Assembly (NCBI RefSeq): GCF_005049105.1
Contig: NZ_SUKA01000006.1
Coordinates: forward strand, 1-64,000
Length of the DNA stretch: 64,000 nucleotides
Reading direction: 5' to 3'
Origin: Sphingobacterium alkalisoli
Lineage (GTDB): Bacteria; Bacteroidota; Bacteroidia; Sphingobacteriales; Sphingobacteriaceae
Shown here: positions 14,690 to 23,603 of the stretch, one piece after another
Position numbering within the stretch: the stretch's first letter is position 1
Layout: every line of letters begins with the position of its first letter
Program-made: the position numbers and the translations under genes
Notes under the pieces: generated by a model
Database searches by the model: none
The model's input: only the letters and a program-made list of their open reading frames with translations
What the model was told of the DNA's origin: nothing

Positions 14690-15561
14690 TGGGAAATATT
14701 ATTGATTCTATAGGTAATACGCCTTTAGTAGAAATTACCTCATTTCATTCCAATCCGAAGGTACGGATATATGCAAAAATGGAAGGGAATAATCCTGCCG
14801 GCTCAGTAAAGGATCGTGCTGCGCTAAATATGATCCGCTCGGCCCTAGAAAGGGGAGATATTACCAAGGATACTAAGCTCATCGAGGCAACCAGCGGCAA
14901 TACAGGTATTGCATTGGCAATGATCGCAGGCATCTATAATTTAAGCTTGGAATTGGTGATGCCTTCTACCTCGACCCGGGAACGTACGTTGACGATGGAG
15001 GCCTTTGGAGCGAAAGTCACTTTGTTAGACACAATGGAAATATGTCGTGACTACGCGGAAGAAAAGGCCGCAACTGGAGCGTATTTTATCTTGAATCAAT
15101 TTTCTAATCCAGATAATTACAAGGCTCATATCAAGACAACGGGGCCTGAAATATGGCGTGATACTGAAGGTAAGATTACCCATTTTGTAAGTGCGATGGG
15201 TACGACAGGGACTATAATGGGGAGTTCTATGTTCTTAAAAGAAAAAAATCCGGACATTCAGATTATAGGATGTCAGCCAACAGAAGAGTCTTCCATCCCT
15301 GGGATTAGAAGATGGCCTAAGGCTTATTTGCCGAAAATATTTGACCCTTCGAGAGTAGACCGGATTATTGATATTTCGCAACAAGATGCGACTAAAAAGG
15401 CGCGTGAGTTGACAAAAAAAGAGGGTATATTTTCAGGAATGAGCACAGGAGGAGCTTTCCACGCTGCACTACAGATAGCAAATGAAATTGAGGAAGGTGT
15501 GATCGTCTTTATCTCCTGTGATCGAGGTGACCGATATTTAAGTTCTGACTTATTCGGCTAG
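14689..15561 (+). CDS. cysM: cysteine synthase (O-acetylserine sulfhydrylase)
   Basis: A PLP enzyme that replaces the acetyl group of O-acetylserine with sulfide or thiosulfate to give cysteine or S-sulfocysteine. The PLP lysine is Lys41 in NPAGSVKDRAA; the substrate loop is EATSGNTGIALA (about 65-76) and the phosphate-binding loop SAMGTTGTIMG (about 165-175). FSGMSTGGAFHAA lies near the end. The 290-residue length and PAGSVKDR form fit CysM better than CysK, but the CysM/CysK split is not certain. Overlaps cysE by one base. Confidence 0.92.
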   Translation: MGNIIDSIGNTPLVEITSFHSNPKVRIYAKMEGNNPAGSVKDRAALNMIRSALERGDITKDTKLIEATSGNTGIALAMIAGIYNLSLELVMPSTSTRERTLTMEAFGAKVTLLDTMEICRDYAEEKAATGAYFILNQFSNPDNYKAHIKTTGPEIWRDTEGKITHFVSAMGTTGTIMGSSMFLKEKNPDIQIIGCQPTEESSIPGIRRWPKAYLPKIFDPSRVDRIIDISQQDATKKARELTKKEGIFSGMSTGGAFHAALQIANEIEEGVIVFISCDRGDRYLSSDLFG

Positions 15562-15582
15562 AGTCGAGGGACTAGCAAGAGC

Positions 15583-16275
15583 TTACTCGCTACTCCAGAT
15601 TTCATATATTGGATCTCCTTTCGAACTGTTCCCGGAATGGTGCCACGAATCATCTTTTATTTCTCCTTTGAAATTTAGGTAATTACCCACACGAGAATTA
15701 TCACGAGAGAAGAAAAGTATATGTTCGGTATATTGCTGATCTTTATGCGTGTAGTGACCACCGCCTGTTCCGTAAAACCCTTTCACAGATGGATTGATGG
15801 CGACCCATTGGAAATAGCCATCGATCAGGATTTTTATTGTCTTGCGGTCTCCACGTTGTATGATGTTGATTTCATCTCCTTGCTTCCGACCACTTATTCG
15901 CCATACGCCATCGAGCTCCTGCGTTTTGGTAGGCTGTTTCTTAAAGACCACTCCTTCTGGACTTTTGAGGTTACTGCCTTCTAGGAACATCTGTATATCT
16001 TGGGTTTTTCCAACTTCACTGCTGTCGTTATCACTATATTCTACTATAATAGATAACGTTTCTCCATTATATTTATAAGGACCGCCTTTTGTAAAGAGGT
16101 ACTCGGTGTCTTTATATACAATTTGAGAGCTGTAACCGTCGGAAAAAAGCCATAGGGTATTTGTTCCAGATACCTTTGTATGATATACGCCATTTAGGGG
16201 GGACGACGGTTGAGAAGAAGCTGGAGAAGCAAAAAATATGCATATTCCAATGATAATGATTGTTAGTGATTTCAT
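15583..16275 (-). CDS. secreted protein made of two related domains
   Basis: The 230-residue protein has a signal peptide (MKSLTIIIIGICIFFASPASS). The mature part seems to be a tandem pair of lipocalin-like units: one begins LNGVYHTKVSGTNTLWLFSDG (about 27), the other LDGVWRISGRKQGDEINI (about 121). Shared elements are L-x-G-V-[YW], a Trp/Ile-rich strand ending in DGY, and a GGPYKY / GGGHYTH turn. Similar proteins are labelled membrane or secreted protein in Bacteroidetes. Function unknown. It converges on cysM with a 21-base gap that holds only a weak hairpin. Confidence 0.75.
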   Translation of the reverse strand: MKSLTIIIIGICIFFASPASSQPSSPLNGVYHTKVSGTNTLWLFSDGYSSQIVYKDTEYLFTKGGPYKYNGETLSIIVEYSDNDSSEVGKTQDIQMFLEGSNLKSPEGVVFKKQPTKTQELDGVWRISGRKQGDEINIIQRGDRKTIKILIDGYFQWVAINPSVKGFYGTGGGHYTHKDQQYTEHILFFSRDNSRVGNYLNFKGEIKDDSWHHSGNSSKGDPIYEIWSSE

Positions 16276-16462
16276 GTTTATAATAACTTGGTAATAGTGA
16301 AGATATATGTGTCAAATGATAGTCTTATTCTAATTTATTTAATCATCTTGCCCAGATTGCAAACGACTTGTATTATAACATATGATGGTAACATTTAGTT
16401 TTATTTATTTCTACACTAAATCAACAATTGCGTGAGTACTAATTTAGTATTTTAGCAACGAA

Positions 16463-17590
16463 ATGAATGGTCTTAAAAAACATAAATACAAGAAAATGTA
16501 TATCTTCTTTGTTATAATTGCTATCTTGCTCGCAATGGGTTTTGCCTTTTTAAAGCATCCGCTCTTTGGAAAAGCAGCTTCCAGTGAACGACTTCAGCGT
16601 ATAAAACAATCTAACAATTATCGTGACGGCGAGTTTCAAAACCTATCGCATACGCCTGCTATGGCAGAAGGTGTTACGTATTTCGGCGTAATAAAAGAAT
16701 TGTTATTTAGCAAAGTAGAGGAGGCTTATCCAATAGATAGTGTGCCACACGTGAAGACGGATATAGCAAAGCTTCCAGCTGATCTAAATGGATTGGTATG
16801 GTTCGGACATTCTTCTTACTATATGCAAATAGATAGAATAAAATTTTTGGTGGATCCGGTATTTACAAAAAACGCCTCACCACTGTATGGGACAAATAAA
16901 GCTTTTAAAGGAGCGGATTTGACGCTTTCGGAAGATATGCCCAATCTGGATTATTTACTTTTGACGCATGACCATTATGATCATTTAGATTATACAACGT
17001 TTAAAGAGCTTAAAGATAAGGTCGGTCATATTATTTGTCCTCTGGGAGTAGGTGAACACCTGGAGTTCTGGGGATATCCGGCGATACAAATAACAGAATT
17101 GGACTGGTCTGAAGCTATTAATCTAAAGCATGGGATTTCTATTACCTCGACCCCAGGAAGGCATTTTTCGGGTAGGAGTTTTAAACGAAATCAAACACTT
17201 TGGACGTCCTACGTCCTACAAGTGGATAATTTCAAGGTATTTGTAGGGGGAGATAGTGGGTATGATACACATTTCAAAATGATTGGTGAGAAATATGGGC
17301 CTTTTGACTTAGCGGTTTTAGAGAACGGGCAATACGATCATAAATGGAAGTATATTCATATGATGCCGGAAGAGGTATTGCTTGCCACCAAAGATCTAAT
17401 GGCGAAGCGCGTATTACCTGTTCACTCGGGGAAATTTAAATTGGCAAACCATCCGTGGAAAGAACCGTTAGAAAAAGTGACTTCTTTAAACGATGCAGGT
17501 CCAAAACTTCAGGTAATTACACCTAAAATTGGGGAACTGGTCGATCTGCGTAATGAAAATCAAGTATTCGAACGTTGGTGGCGACAATAA
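16463..17590 (+). CDS. MBL-fold metallohydrolase, NAPE-PLD/UlaG-like, membrane anchored
   Basis: The 375-residue protein begins with a membrane anchor (about residues 11-29). The metallo-beta-lactamase core starts near residue 112 (VWFGHSSYYMQIDRIKFLVDP) and has the zinc motif THDHYDHLDY (about 173-182), a further His in STPGRHFSGR, an Asp in VGGDSGYDTHFK, and VLPVHSGKF near the end. The pattern of segments is that of N-acyl-phosphatidylethanolamine phospholipase D and UlaG relatives, so a phospholipid or lactone ester is a possible substrate. The true substrate is not known. The gene is alone, with its own terminator. Confidence 0.85.
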   Translation: MNGLKKHKYKKMYIFFVIIAILLAMGFAFLKHPLFGKAASSERLQRIKQSNNYRDGEFQNLSHTPAMAEGVTYFGVIKELLFSKVEEAYPIDSVPHVKTDIAKLPADLNGLVWFGHSSYYMQIDRIKFLVDPVFTKNASPLYGTNKAFKGADLTLSEDMPNLDYLLLTHDHYDHLDYTTFKELKDKVGHIICPLGVGEHLEFWGYPAIQITELDWSEAINLKHGISITSTPGRHFSGRSFKRNQTLWTSYVLQVDNFKVFVGGDSGYDTHFKMIGEKYGPFDLAVLENGQYDHKWKYIHMMPEEVLLATKDLMAKRVLPVHSGKFKLANHPWKEPLEKVTSLNDAGPKLQVITPKIGELVDLRNENQVFERWWRQ

Positions 17591-17594
17591 ATGC

Positions 17595-17631
17595 AAAAAA
17601 AAGGAAGGTGTTTTAAAACCTTCCTTTTTTT
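17595..17631. terminator. bidirectional terminator between the MBL gene and the C1 peptidase gene
   Basis: A-rich AAGGAAGGT pairs with ACCTTCCTTTTTTT around the loop GTTTTAAA, giving a stem of about 14 bp with A- and T-runs at its foot. The genes on both sides end within 10 bases of it. Confidence 0.85.
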
Positions 17632-17634
17632 ACT

Positions 17635-18819
17635 CTAAATGCCTAGTTTGGATTTAATTTCTTTTTGTATAGAATTTTTATGCACTAGGATTGAGATTGT
17701 TTTGTAGCGAACAAATTCTTTGGTTACGTACATATATCCTTTATAATCATTGGATTCGCCCCAAGAATTTTTAACAATGTAATATTCTTTTCCTGTTTGA
17801 TCTTTTACTAATCCTACGATATGCATACCGTGATCGTCGGTGGTAGAGTAATCATCAAATGCTGCTTGACGTTGAGCTGGGGTGATTTTTGCCTCTGGTT
17901 TTGGACCATTGAACATGTTGTCCTGCTCTATCTTGGTCATTTGTTCCACTGTTTTTTCAGGTACGTATGCTACACCGTTCTTCCAGCTAAAGGACTTTTC
18001 GGACACGTCAGATGCCCAGGCTATCGTATATCCGTTCTGTAAAGCATTATCAATAATACTTGTTAAATCTTTGATCTGTACATTATAGAAACTCTCGAAC
18101 GACCAGTTATCTGGAATAAGGAGAACAAACGGTTTGTAATATGCATAGGAATCGAATGAGGATATACCTACGTAGTCATCGGGATTGATCCCTACGATTT
18201 GATCCGCCCAAGTACGCGGCGTGTATGTCTTACCATTGTATTGAAATTCTTCTGGTGGAGCTCCTAAATATGCGTCCATTACGCCAGTCACTGCTTGTTG
18301 CCAATTTGGTGTGAGCTTTTTGTTTTTTACAATATTCTCGTTCATACCGTGAACAATGCTGCTCATTTCGGAGAAATTGTTTCGGGTCTGCCCTTCTTGC
18401 AATCCTGTATAAACCTCCCTAGGTACAGCGCCATACTGACGAAATATGGTTAATACATCGTGTAATTGACCACCTTCGCCTTGTGCTTGGTCGCCATGTA
18501 ATCTTACGTAATTTTTAGCTTTTTCGAGATAGGTATAATAGGCCGTAAAGATCTGCGAAATCTCGACTGGTTGTTTTCCCATCCGAATCATTTCAGATTC
18601 GAGAAAAGAGTTTCCTGAATAGGACCAACATGTGCCCGATGAACCCTGATCTTTAATAGACGTATTTCTAAGATTGATAACTTCAGTAAACGTAAAACCT
18701 TCTTTGCTTTTATCACTTACATTTGTTTTTAAAGCGTTGATCAGGTTGTCCTGTGCATAGGATTGAGTCGTGCAGGCTAGTAATGCGCCAGCAACAAAAA
18801 GAGATCTTCTCCAATTCAT
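17635..18819 (-). CDS. exported C1 (papain/bleomycin-hydrolase-like) cysteine peptidase
   Basis: The 394-residue protein is a C1B-type cysteine peptidase. The catalytic residues are Cys64 in QGSSGTCWSYS, His330 in DDHGMHIVG and Asn351 in KNSWG; the oxyanion Gln is Gln58. Unlike cytosolic PepC or bleomycin hydrolase, it has an N-terminal signal (LFVAGALLACTTQSYAQ), with either SPase I cleavage after YAQ or possible lipidation at Cys16 (LLAC). It is therefore likely periplasmic or surface exposed. PepC-like enzymes trim N-terminal residues from peptides. The gene is alone between terminators. Confidence 0.88.
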   Translation of the reverse strand: MNWRRSLFVAGALLACTTQSYAQDNLINALKTNVSDKSKEGFTFTEVINLRNTSIKDQGSSGTCWSYSGNSFLESEMIRMGKQPVEISQIFTAYYTYLEKAKNYVRLHGDQAQGEGGQLHDVLTIFRQYGAVPREVYTGLQEGQTRNNFSEMSSIVHGMNENIVKNKKLTPNWQQAVTGVMDAYLGAPPEEFQYNGKTYTPRTWADQIVGINPDDYVGISSFDSYAYYKPFVLLIPDNWSFESFYNVQIKDLTSIIDNALQNGYTIAWASDVSEKSFSWKNGVAYVPEKTVEQMTKIEQDNMFNGPKPEAKITPAQRQAAFDDYSTTDDHGMHIVGLVKDQTGKEYYIVKNSWGESNDYKGYMYVTKEFVRYKTISILVHKNSIQKEIKSKLGI

Positions 18820-18893
18820 AATCTATCTAAAATTTATTTTGCACGAATATAGTTGATTAAACAATTAATTCTTCGCTGTTTTTTGTAAAAATA

Positions 18894-21800
18894 TTATGAT
18901 GAATGTTCTGCATCACTTATTAATGGCAGCTGGATATAGAAAGTTGTTCCGACGTTTAATTCGGTTTCGAATCTAATATTTCCGCCCATCCCATCAATAG
19001 TTTGTTTTACAAAGGCTAGTCCTAATCCTGTGCCAGAGCTTTTAGTGGTGAAATTTGGTCTAAAGATATTGGGTATAGCATCCTCGGCTATACCTAATCC
19101 ATTATCCTTGACTTGTAATTCGATCCAAGAATCTGGGATACGATATATCAATAGAGTAATACGGTGTTTCCGCTTTTTAGGACTAGCTTCGATGGCGTTT
19201 TTGAAAAGGTTGTTAAATGACCTTAACAGCTGATTGCGATCACCTAGTACATTTATCTTTTTTAGGTTTGTATTGTTAACTAATTCTACAACGGTATTTT
19301 GATTTGTATTGTATAAGTCGATACATTTTGCTACTTCTTCAAGAAGATCAATTTCGACCAGCTTTGTCTCGGGCAATTTTGCAAAAGCAGAAAACTCGGA
19401 CGCAATTCGCGATAAGGCATCTATCTGTTCGATAAAAGATGTGGATATACGACCAAATCGTTCTTCCAATTTGGGGTCTTTTTCATAAAAAGATCGGCTA
19501 AGCTGCTGTATACCTAATTTCATCGGTGTCAACGGATTTTTGATTTCGTGAGCAATCTGTTTAGCCATCTCTCGCCAGGTGGTCTCTCGTTCTGCATTAC
19601 GAAGCTGTTTGGCATTTTCTTCAAGCTTAACTAGCATATAATTATATTCCTTTATCAGGGCTCCTATCTCATCATTTTTCTCCCAATATAGTGGTTCATT
19701 TGGTTTGCTACTTAGATTGGTTTGCGATAATTTTTTACTGATAATATGGAGGGGCGCTGTAATCTTATTGGATATAAATGCCGAGAAGAACGCAAATGCA
19801 ATGATTATAATCGTATAGATATTCAGAATAGTATTCAGAATGATATTCTGATTGGAGGTGTCTTCTTTTTTAGCCGCATAATAAGGTACACTTAGGTAGG
19901 CAATCGTCTCGTACTCACTGTTTCGAATGGTAGCATAGGTAGCCGAATATTCAAAACTTGCTATTCTTTCCGTAAGTAAGGTTTCTGTTTTCTTGAGAAC
20001 ATTTAGATCGATATAAGCATCTTGATTGATGTACTCGGATAATAATTTTTGATCATAAATCTTCGCTTGTGTTGAATAAATTAATTTTCCATTTTTATTG
20101 TACAAATTGAAGTCTGTAACTAAAATATCTGTTAAATACTGAAGGATATTTTCTAACCTATCGAGTGGTACTATATCGGTATACGAAATGGTGTTTTCTA
20201 TGCGTTTGCTTACTTCAGAAATATAATTCAATCGGTCATTTTTCTTGTTGTTTTCGGACTGATAGCTTATGCTGAAAAAAGTAATTATTCCAGAAATAAT
20301 AATAGCAAATAACACAGAAGTAATAACCAAAGTTTGAATGCGTGTACTGTACTGGATATTACTAAAGAGTAGTCGGAAATGGTATTTTAGATGTTTGAAT
20401 TTAAATCTTCTATAGTTGAAAATAGTATATATGGAAGTAAAGAATTTCAGTACAGTGGTGGAAATGTATAAAATTAAAAAACAAAGCGATGCCACGGCTA
20501 TAAATTCCCAATAGGATTGAAAGGGTTTACTTACGATAATAGTAGTGAAAGGATTTGGCTTGTACAGCATGTGATGGAATCCATAGCTGTCTACTAATTT
20601 AATAAATTCATTTTCATTTTTAGGATATTCTTTATCTGTATTGGGATAAGTAAATTTCCCATTCTGAGTAATGAGTGATCCATTTTTGTAAAGCGCAAAA
20701 CTATCTTTATTAATGTTCTCTTGATTGATAAAGTCCAATCTATTATCTGTGAGAATAGCAGGGTAGGGAATGGTAGGGCTGAATGCCTTGTTTTTTAAGT
20801 TGAGAAATAACAATACGCTTTGTGTTTCGCTAATGGGCAAGGCGATTTGGGCAAAATATTCGTGTGTGCCGATTTCACTTGCCACTTTATAAAAGTATTC
20901 GGTTTCGTTTAGTCGGGCTGATCTACTGATTACTTTTTCTCTATACTCGTCTATTTTGTTTTTGTTATAATTGCCTAGCGAGTTATTCTCAAAGTAATAG
21001 TAGCCTTGGAATTCATATTTGGAAAGGTAGCCGCTTAAATATTGCCTTTTTATATAGTCATCGATAAAACTAACTTCCTTGGAAGGAATGCCTAATGTAA
21101 AGAGGTGTTTTAGTTTCTGGTCATTCAGTATTTCATTTTCTATCTCGCTGAATAATGTAATGGCATTGATATCGTCTTCGGCCTCTAGGTTTGTTAGAAT
21201 AAGCTTCATCTCTTCTTCCTGATTAACTTTCCACGCTTCTGTATATTTTATCGTCGAAATCAGTGCAATCAACACCAAAGCGGCGATATGGGAAGAGAAG
21301 TTGTTCTCATGTATTTTATGATTGTCAAAGGATCTGATCATAATCAATAGACCGACAATAACATTGAATAAACTATAATCGTCGAAGAGTGCTGAAACGA
21401 TAATTGCTTGCACTAAAACAAATAACTGAATATTCAGATTGGTAGTTGTTTTTTCTATTATTTTTTTACCTAGATCGAGTACTAGATCAGATAAGACGAC
21501 TAAGGATAGTATATTTATGCAATAGATCGCAACAAATATCAACGTAATGGAGTTTAGATCTAGTAAATGTGTTATATCGTTGTTTCGTACAGAGGTATTT
21601 ATGGTTAAGGTGTTTATTTGAAAAAAAAATGCGTGAAAAAGTACGTACAACAAGGATAGAAGTAAGTAATATACCGTTATCCCGTTCACTTTTTTTAATA
21701 GGATTGCAGGGATCTTAAGAAACTTCTTAATAGAAACAAGGTGGTAAATAAACCAAAGCACACTGATGCTATTTATAATAAATGCCCATAGGTGTGGAAA

Positions 21801-22643
21801 GAATTTATTATATGCGTAGTATTTTGGATCAAAAATAGCTAAGCTTGAATTTTGTGCCAACCAATTTGTTTCTAGATCTGCTATTCGTATCCCGACGATT
21901 ACAGCAGCAAATAATAATGCAGATAGCCAAGCCCTTCCTTTTTTTGCTAATTCGTAGCAAATATTACTCATTAGAATGATAAAGAGCAATGTTCCCAATA
22001 CCCAACAAATGAATTGGATCTGGATATAGACATTATTGTGTTTTCCGGGTTTTAGTTTTACAGAAAAGAGATATGCTTTGTTTTTGGAATAAATATTCCG
22101 GATACTTCCTGTATCATTAAACTCTGCAATTTCTAAATTCTCAGATTTTAATATCCAATCGAGAAAAGAGTTTTTTAGATATTCATTATTCGTGTTAAAA
22201 TTTCTTTTGACAGGTAAGAGTGCCAATAAAGTGATATTATTAGCAATATGCTTTTGTTGGACAATGAATGAACGGTTGTCGGATTTGATAAAATTTATGT
22301 CGTTTTTTAGACCATCGTGTGTTTCCGGTACGTACACATTCGAAACCCAGTAAACAGGTTTGTTGTTTTTATAAATGTATAGGTATACAGATTCTTTTGC
22401 ATATCGTTTAGCATACTCTCTTACTTGCAGTGGATATCTTTCAAAGTTGCTGAGTGTCTTTAATAGTAGGGTATCGGAAAAGATTTTACCAATAATATCT
22501 TCCTTTTGATGAATATTCTTGGTTAGGGTTTTGGTATCAAGTTCCAAAAGATCTTCTTTACCGACTCTATTGTGAATCGTGATGGCTGTTGCGACAAAAC
22601 ATAAGGTAAGAAGAAGTAAGAGAATTCGAATTTTATATCCCAT
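18894..22643 (-). CDS. large NtrY-like sensor histidine kinase
   Basis: The 1249-residue protein has an unusual long sensory part. Order: a membrane helix (4-22), an extracytoplasmic region to about 200, a block of about eight membrane helices (205-465), a second extracytoplasmic region (to about 705), two more helices, a third extracytoplasmic region, a helix near 960-985, a HAMP segment, then the kinase. The H-box is AHEIKNPLTPMK with His near 1032, as in NtrY; N-box NLFKNAIEAS near 1147; DNGLGIA near 1180; SSGTGLGLA near 1202. No response regulator is next to it. It probably autophosphorylates and passes phosphate to an NtrX-type regulator encoded elsewhere. Confidence 0.88.
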   Translation of the reverse strand: MGYKIRILLLLLTLCFVATAITIHNRVGKEDLLELDTKTLTKNIHQKEDIIGKIFSDTLLLKTLSNFERYPLQVREYAKRYAKESVYLYIYKNNKPVYWVSNVYVPETHDGLKNDINFIKSDNRSFIVQQKHIANNITLLALLPVKRNFNTNNEYLKNSFLDWILKSENLEIAEFNDTGSIRNIYSKNKAYLFSVKLKPGKHNNVYIQIQFICWVLGTLLFIILMSNICYELAKKGRAWLSALLFAAVIVGIRIADLETNWLAQNSSLAIFDPKYYAYNKFFPHLWAFIINSISVLWFIYHLVSIKKFLKIPAILLKKVNGITVYYLLLSLLYVLFHAFFFQINTLTINTSVRNNDITHLLDLNSITLIFVAIYCINILSLVVLSDLVLDLGKKIIEKTTTNLNIQLFVLVQAIIVSALFDDYSLFNVIVGLLIMIRSFDNHKIHENNFSSHIAALVLIALISTIKYTEAWKVNQEEEMKLILTNLEAEDDINAITLFSEIENEILNDQKLKHLFTLGIPSKEVSFIDDYIKRQYLSGYLSKYEFQGYYYFENNSLGNYNKNKIDEYREKVISRSARLNETEYFYKVASEIGTHEYFAQIALPISETQSVLLFLNLKNKAFSPTIPYPAILTDNRLDFINQENINKDSFALYKNGSLITQNGKFTYPNTDKEYPKNENEFIKLVDSYGFHHMLYKPNPFTTIIVSKPFQSYWEFIAVASLCFLILYISTTVLKFFTSIYTIFNYRRFKFKHLKYHFRLLFSNIQYSTRIQTLVITSVLFAIIISGIITFFSISYQSENNKKNDRLNYISEVSKRIENTISYTDIVPLDRLENILQYLTDILVTDFNLYNKNGKLIYSTQAKIYDQKLLSEYINQDAYIDLNVLKKTETLLTERIASFEYSATYATIRNSEYETIAYLSVPYYAAKKEDTSNQNIILNTILNIYTIIIIAFAFFSAFISNKITAPLHIISKKLSQTNLSSKPNEPLYWEKNDEIGALIKEYNYMLVKLEENAKQLRNAERETTWREMAKQIAHEIKNPLTPMKLGIQQLSRSFYEKDPKLEERFGRISTSFIEQIDALSRIASEFSAFAKLPETKLVEIDLLEEVAKCIDLYNTNQNTVVELVNNTNLKKINVLGDRNQLLRSFNNLFKNAIEASPKKRKHRITLLIYRIPDSWIELQVKDNGLGIAEDAIPNIFRPNFTTKSSGTGLGLAFVKQTIDGMGGNIRFETELNVGTTFYIQLPLISDAEHSS

Positions 22644-22687
22644 TTTTAAGATTGGCTATACAATTAAACGAAGTAAATATAGCTAAA

Positions 22688-22719
22688 AAAGTCCTCGTAA
22701 ATATTTTTACGAGGACTTT
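22688..22719. terminator. bidirectional terminator between sdhB and the sensor kinase gene
   Basis: AAAGTCCTCGTAAA and TTTACGAGGACTTT form a perfect 14-bp stem with a four-base loop, with A- and T-rich flanks. On the minus strand it ends the sdhCAB transcript. Confidence 0.85.
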
Positions 22720-22740
22720 AAATGACATCTAAAGAAGAAA

Positions 22741-23514
22741 TTAATTGTGAATATCTTCTTCTCTGAAGAATTTTGCTGTCAGATATTCTCGGTTCATGCG
22801 CGCTATATTTGTCAATTTAATACCTTTTGGACATTCTGCTTCGCAAGCGCCTGTATTTGTACAATTACCGAAGCCTTCGGCATCCATTTGGTCTACCATA
22901 GCTTGAGCACGTTCATAACGTTCGGTTTGACCTTGAGGTAACAAGGCAAATTGAGATATTTTAGCGGATACAAAAAGCATGGCAGAGGCGTTTTTGCATG
23001 CAGCTACGCATGCTCCACATCCGATACAGGTAGCTGATTCGAACGCTTCATCAGCGATACGTTTGGGAATCAGGATATTGTTTGCATCTTGAGCTCCACC
23101 TGTATTCACATTTACATATCCTCCAGCTTGTTGGATACGATCAAATGCTGTACGGTCTGTAGCTAAATCTTTTAATACAGGAAACGCGGCTGCTCTCCAA
23201 GGCTCAATCACGATCGTCTGCCCGTCGTGAAATGAACGCATGTGAAGTTGGCAAGTCGTTATTCCGTATTTAGGGCCATGAGGACGCCCGTTAATTACTA
23301 ACGAACACATCCCACAAATTCCTTCGCGACAGTCATGATCAAAATATATAGGATCTTCTCCTTTACGAGTAAGATCATCATTGACAATGTCAAGCATCTC
23401 TAAGAAAGACATATCATCTGCAATGTCATTCGCTTGAATAGTCACGAATTGACCTTTGGATTTATCGTTTTTCTGACGCCATACTTTTAGCGTTAAATTC
23501 ATATGTGCACTCAT
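22741..23514 (-). CDS. sdhB: succinate dehydrogenase / fumarate reductase iron-sulfur subunit
   Basis: SdhB passes electrons from the flavoprotein to the membrane quinone site. The 257-residue protein has the [2Fe-2S] cysteines in CREGICGMC (62, 67, 70) with Cys88, and two ferredoxin-type groups: CIGCGACVAAC (163, 166, 169, 173) and Cys218, Cys224, CEAECPKG (Cys228). All cluster ligands for [2Fe-2S], [4Fe-4S] and [3Fe-4S] centres seem present. It is the last gene of the sdhCAB unit, 87 bases after sdhA; that spacer carries a repeat that may set mRNA stability. Confidence 0.96.
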   Translation of the reverse strand: MSAHMNLTLKVWRQKNDKSKGQFVTIQANDIADDMSFLEMLDIVNDDLTRKGEDPIYFDHDCREGICGMCSLVINGRPHGPKYGITTCQLHMRSFHDGQTIVIEPWRAAAFPVLKDLATDRTAFDRIQQAGGYVNVNTGGAQDANNILIPKRIADEAFESATCIGCGACVAACKNASAMLFVSAKISQFALLPQGQTERYERAQAMVDQMDAEGFGNCTNTGACEAECPKGIKLTNIARMNREYLTAKFFREEDIHN

Positions 23515-23544
23515 ATCGATATATGATTTGAAATCTGAAACTTG

Positions 23545-23603
23545 AGATATGAGATACTAGAATTCTTAACTATCTATTATCTCATATCTGTTATCTCATA
23601 TCT
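23545..23603 (-). repeat. three copies of a 12-bp repeat in the sdhA-sdhB spacer
   Basis: TATCTCATATCT occurs twice in direct orientation (23578-23589 and 23592-23603) and once inverted, AGATATGAGATA at 23545-23556. The inverted copy can pair with either direct copy, giving two mutually exclusive 12-bp hairpins in the sdh mRNA. The last copy reaches the sdhA stop codon. Confidence 0.7.
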
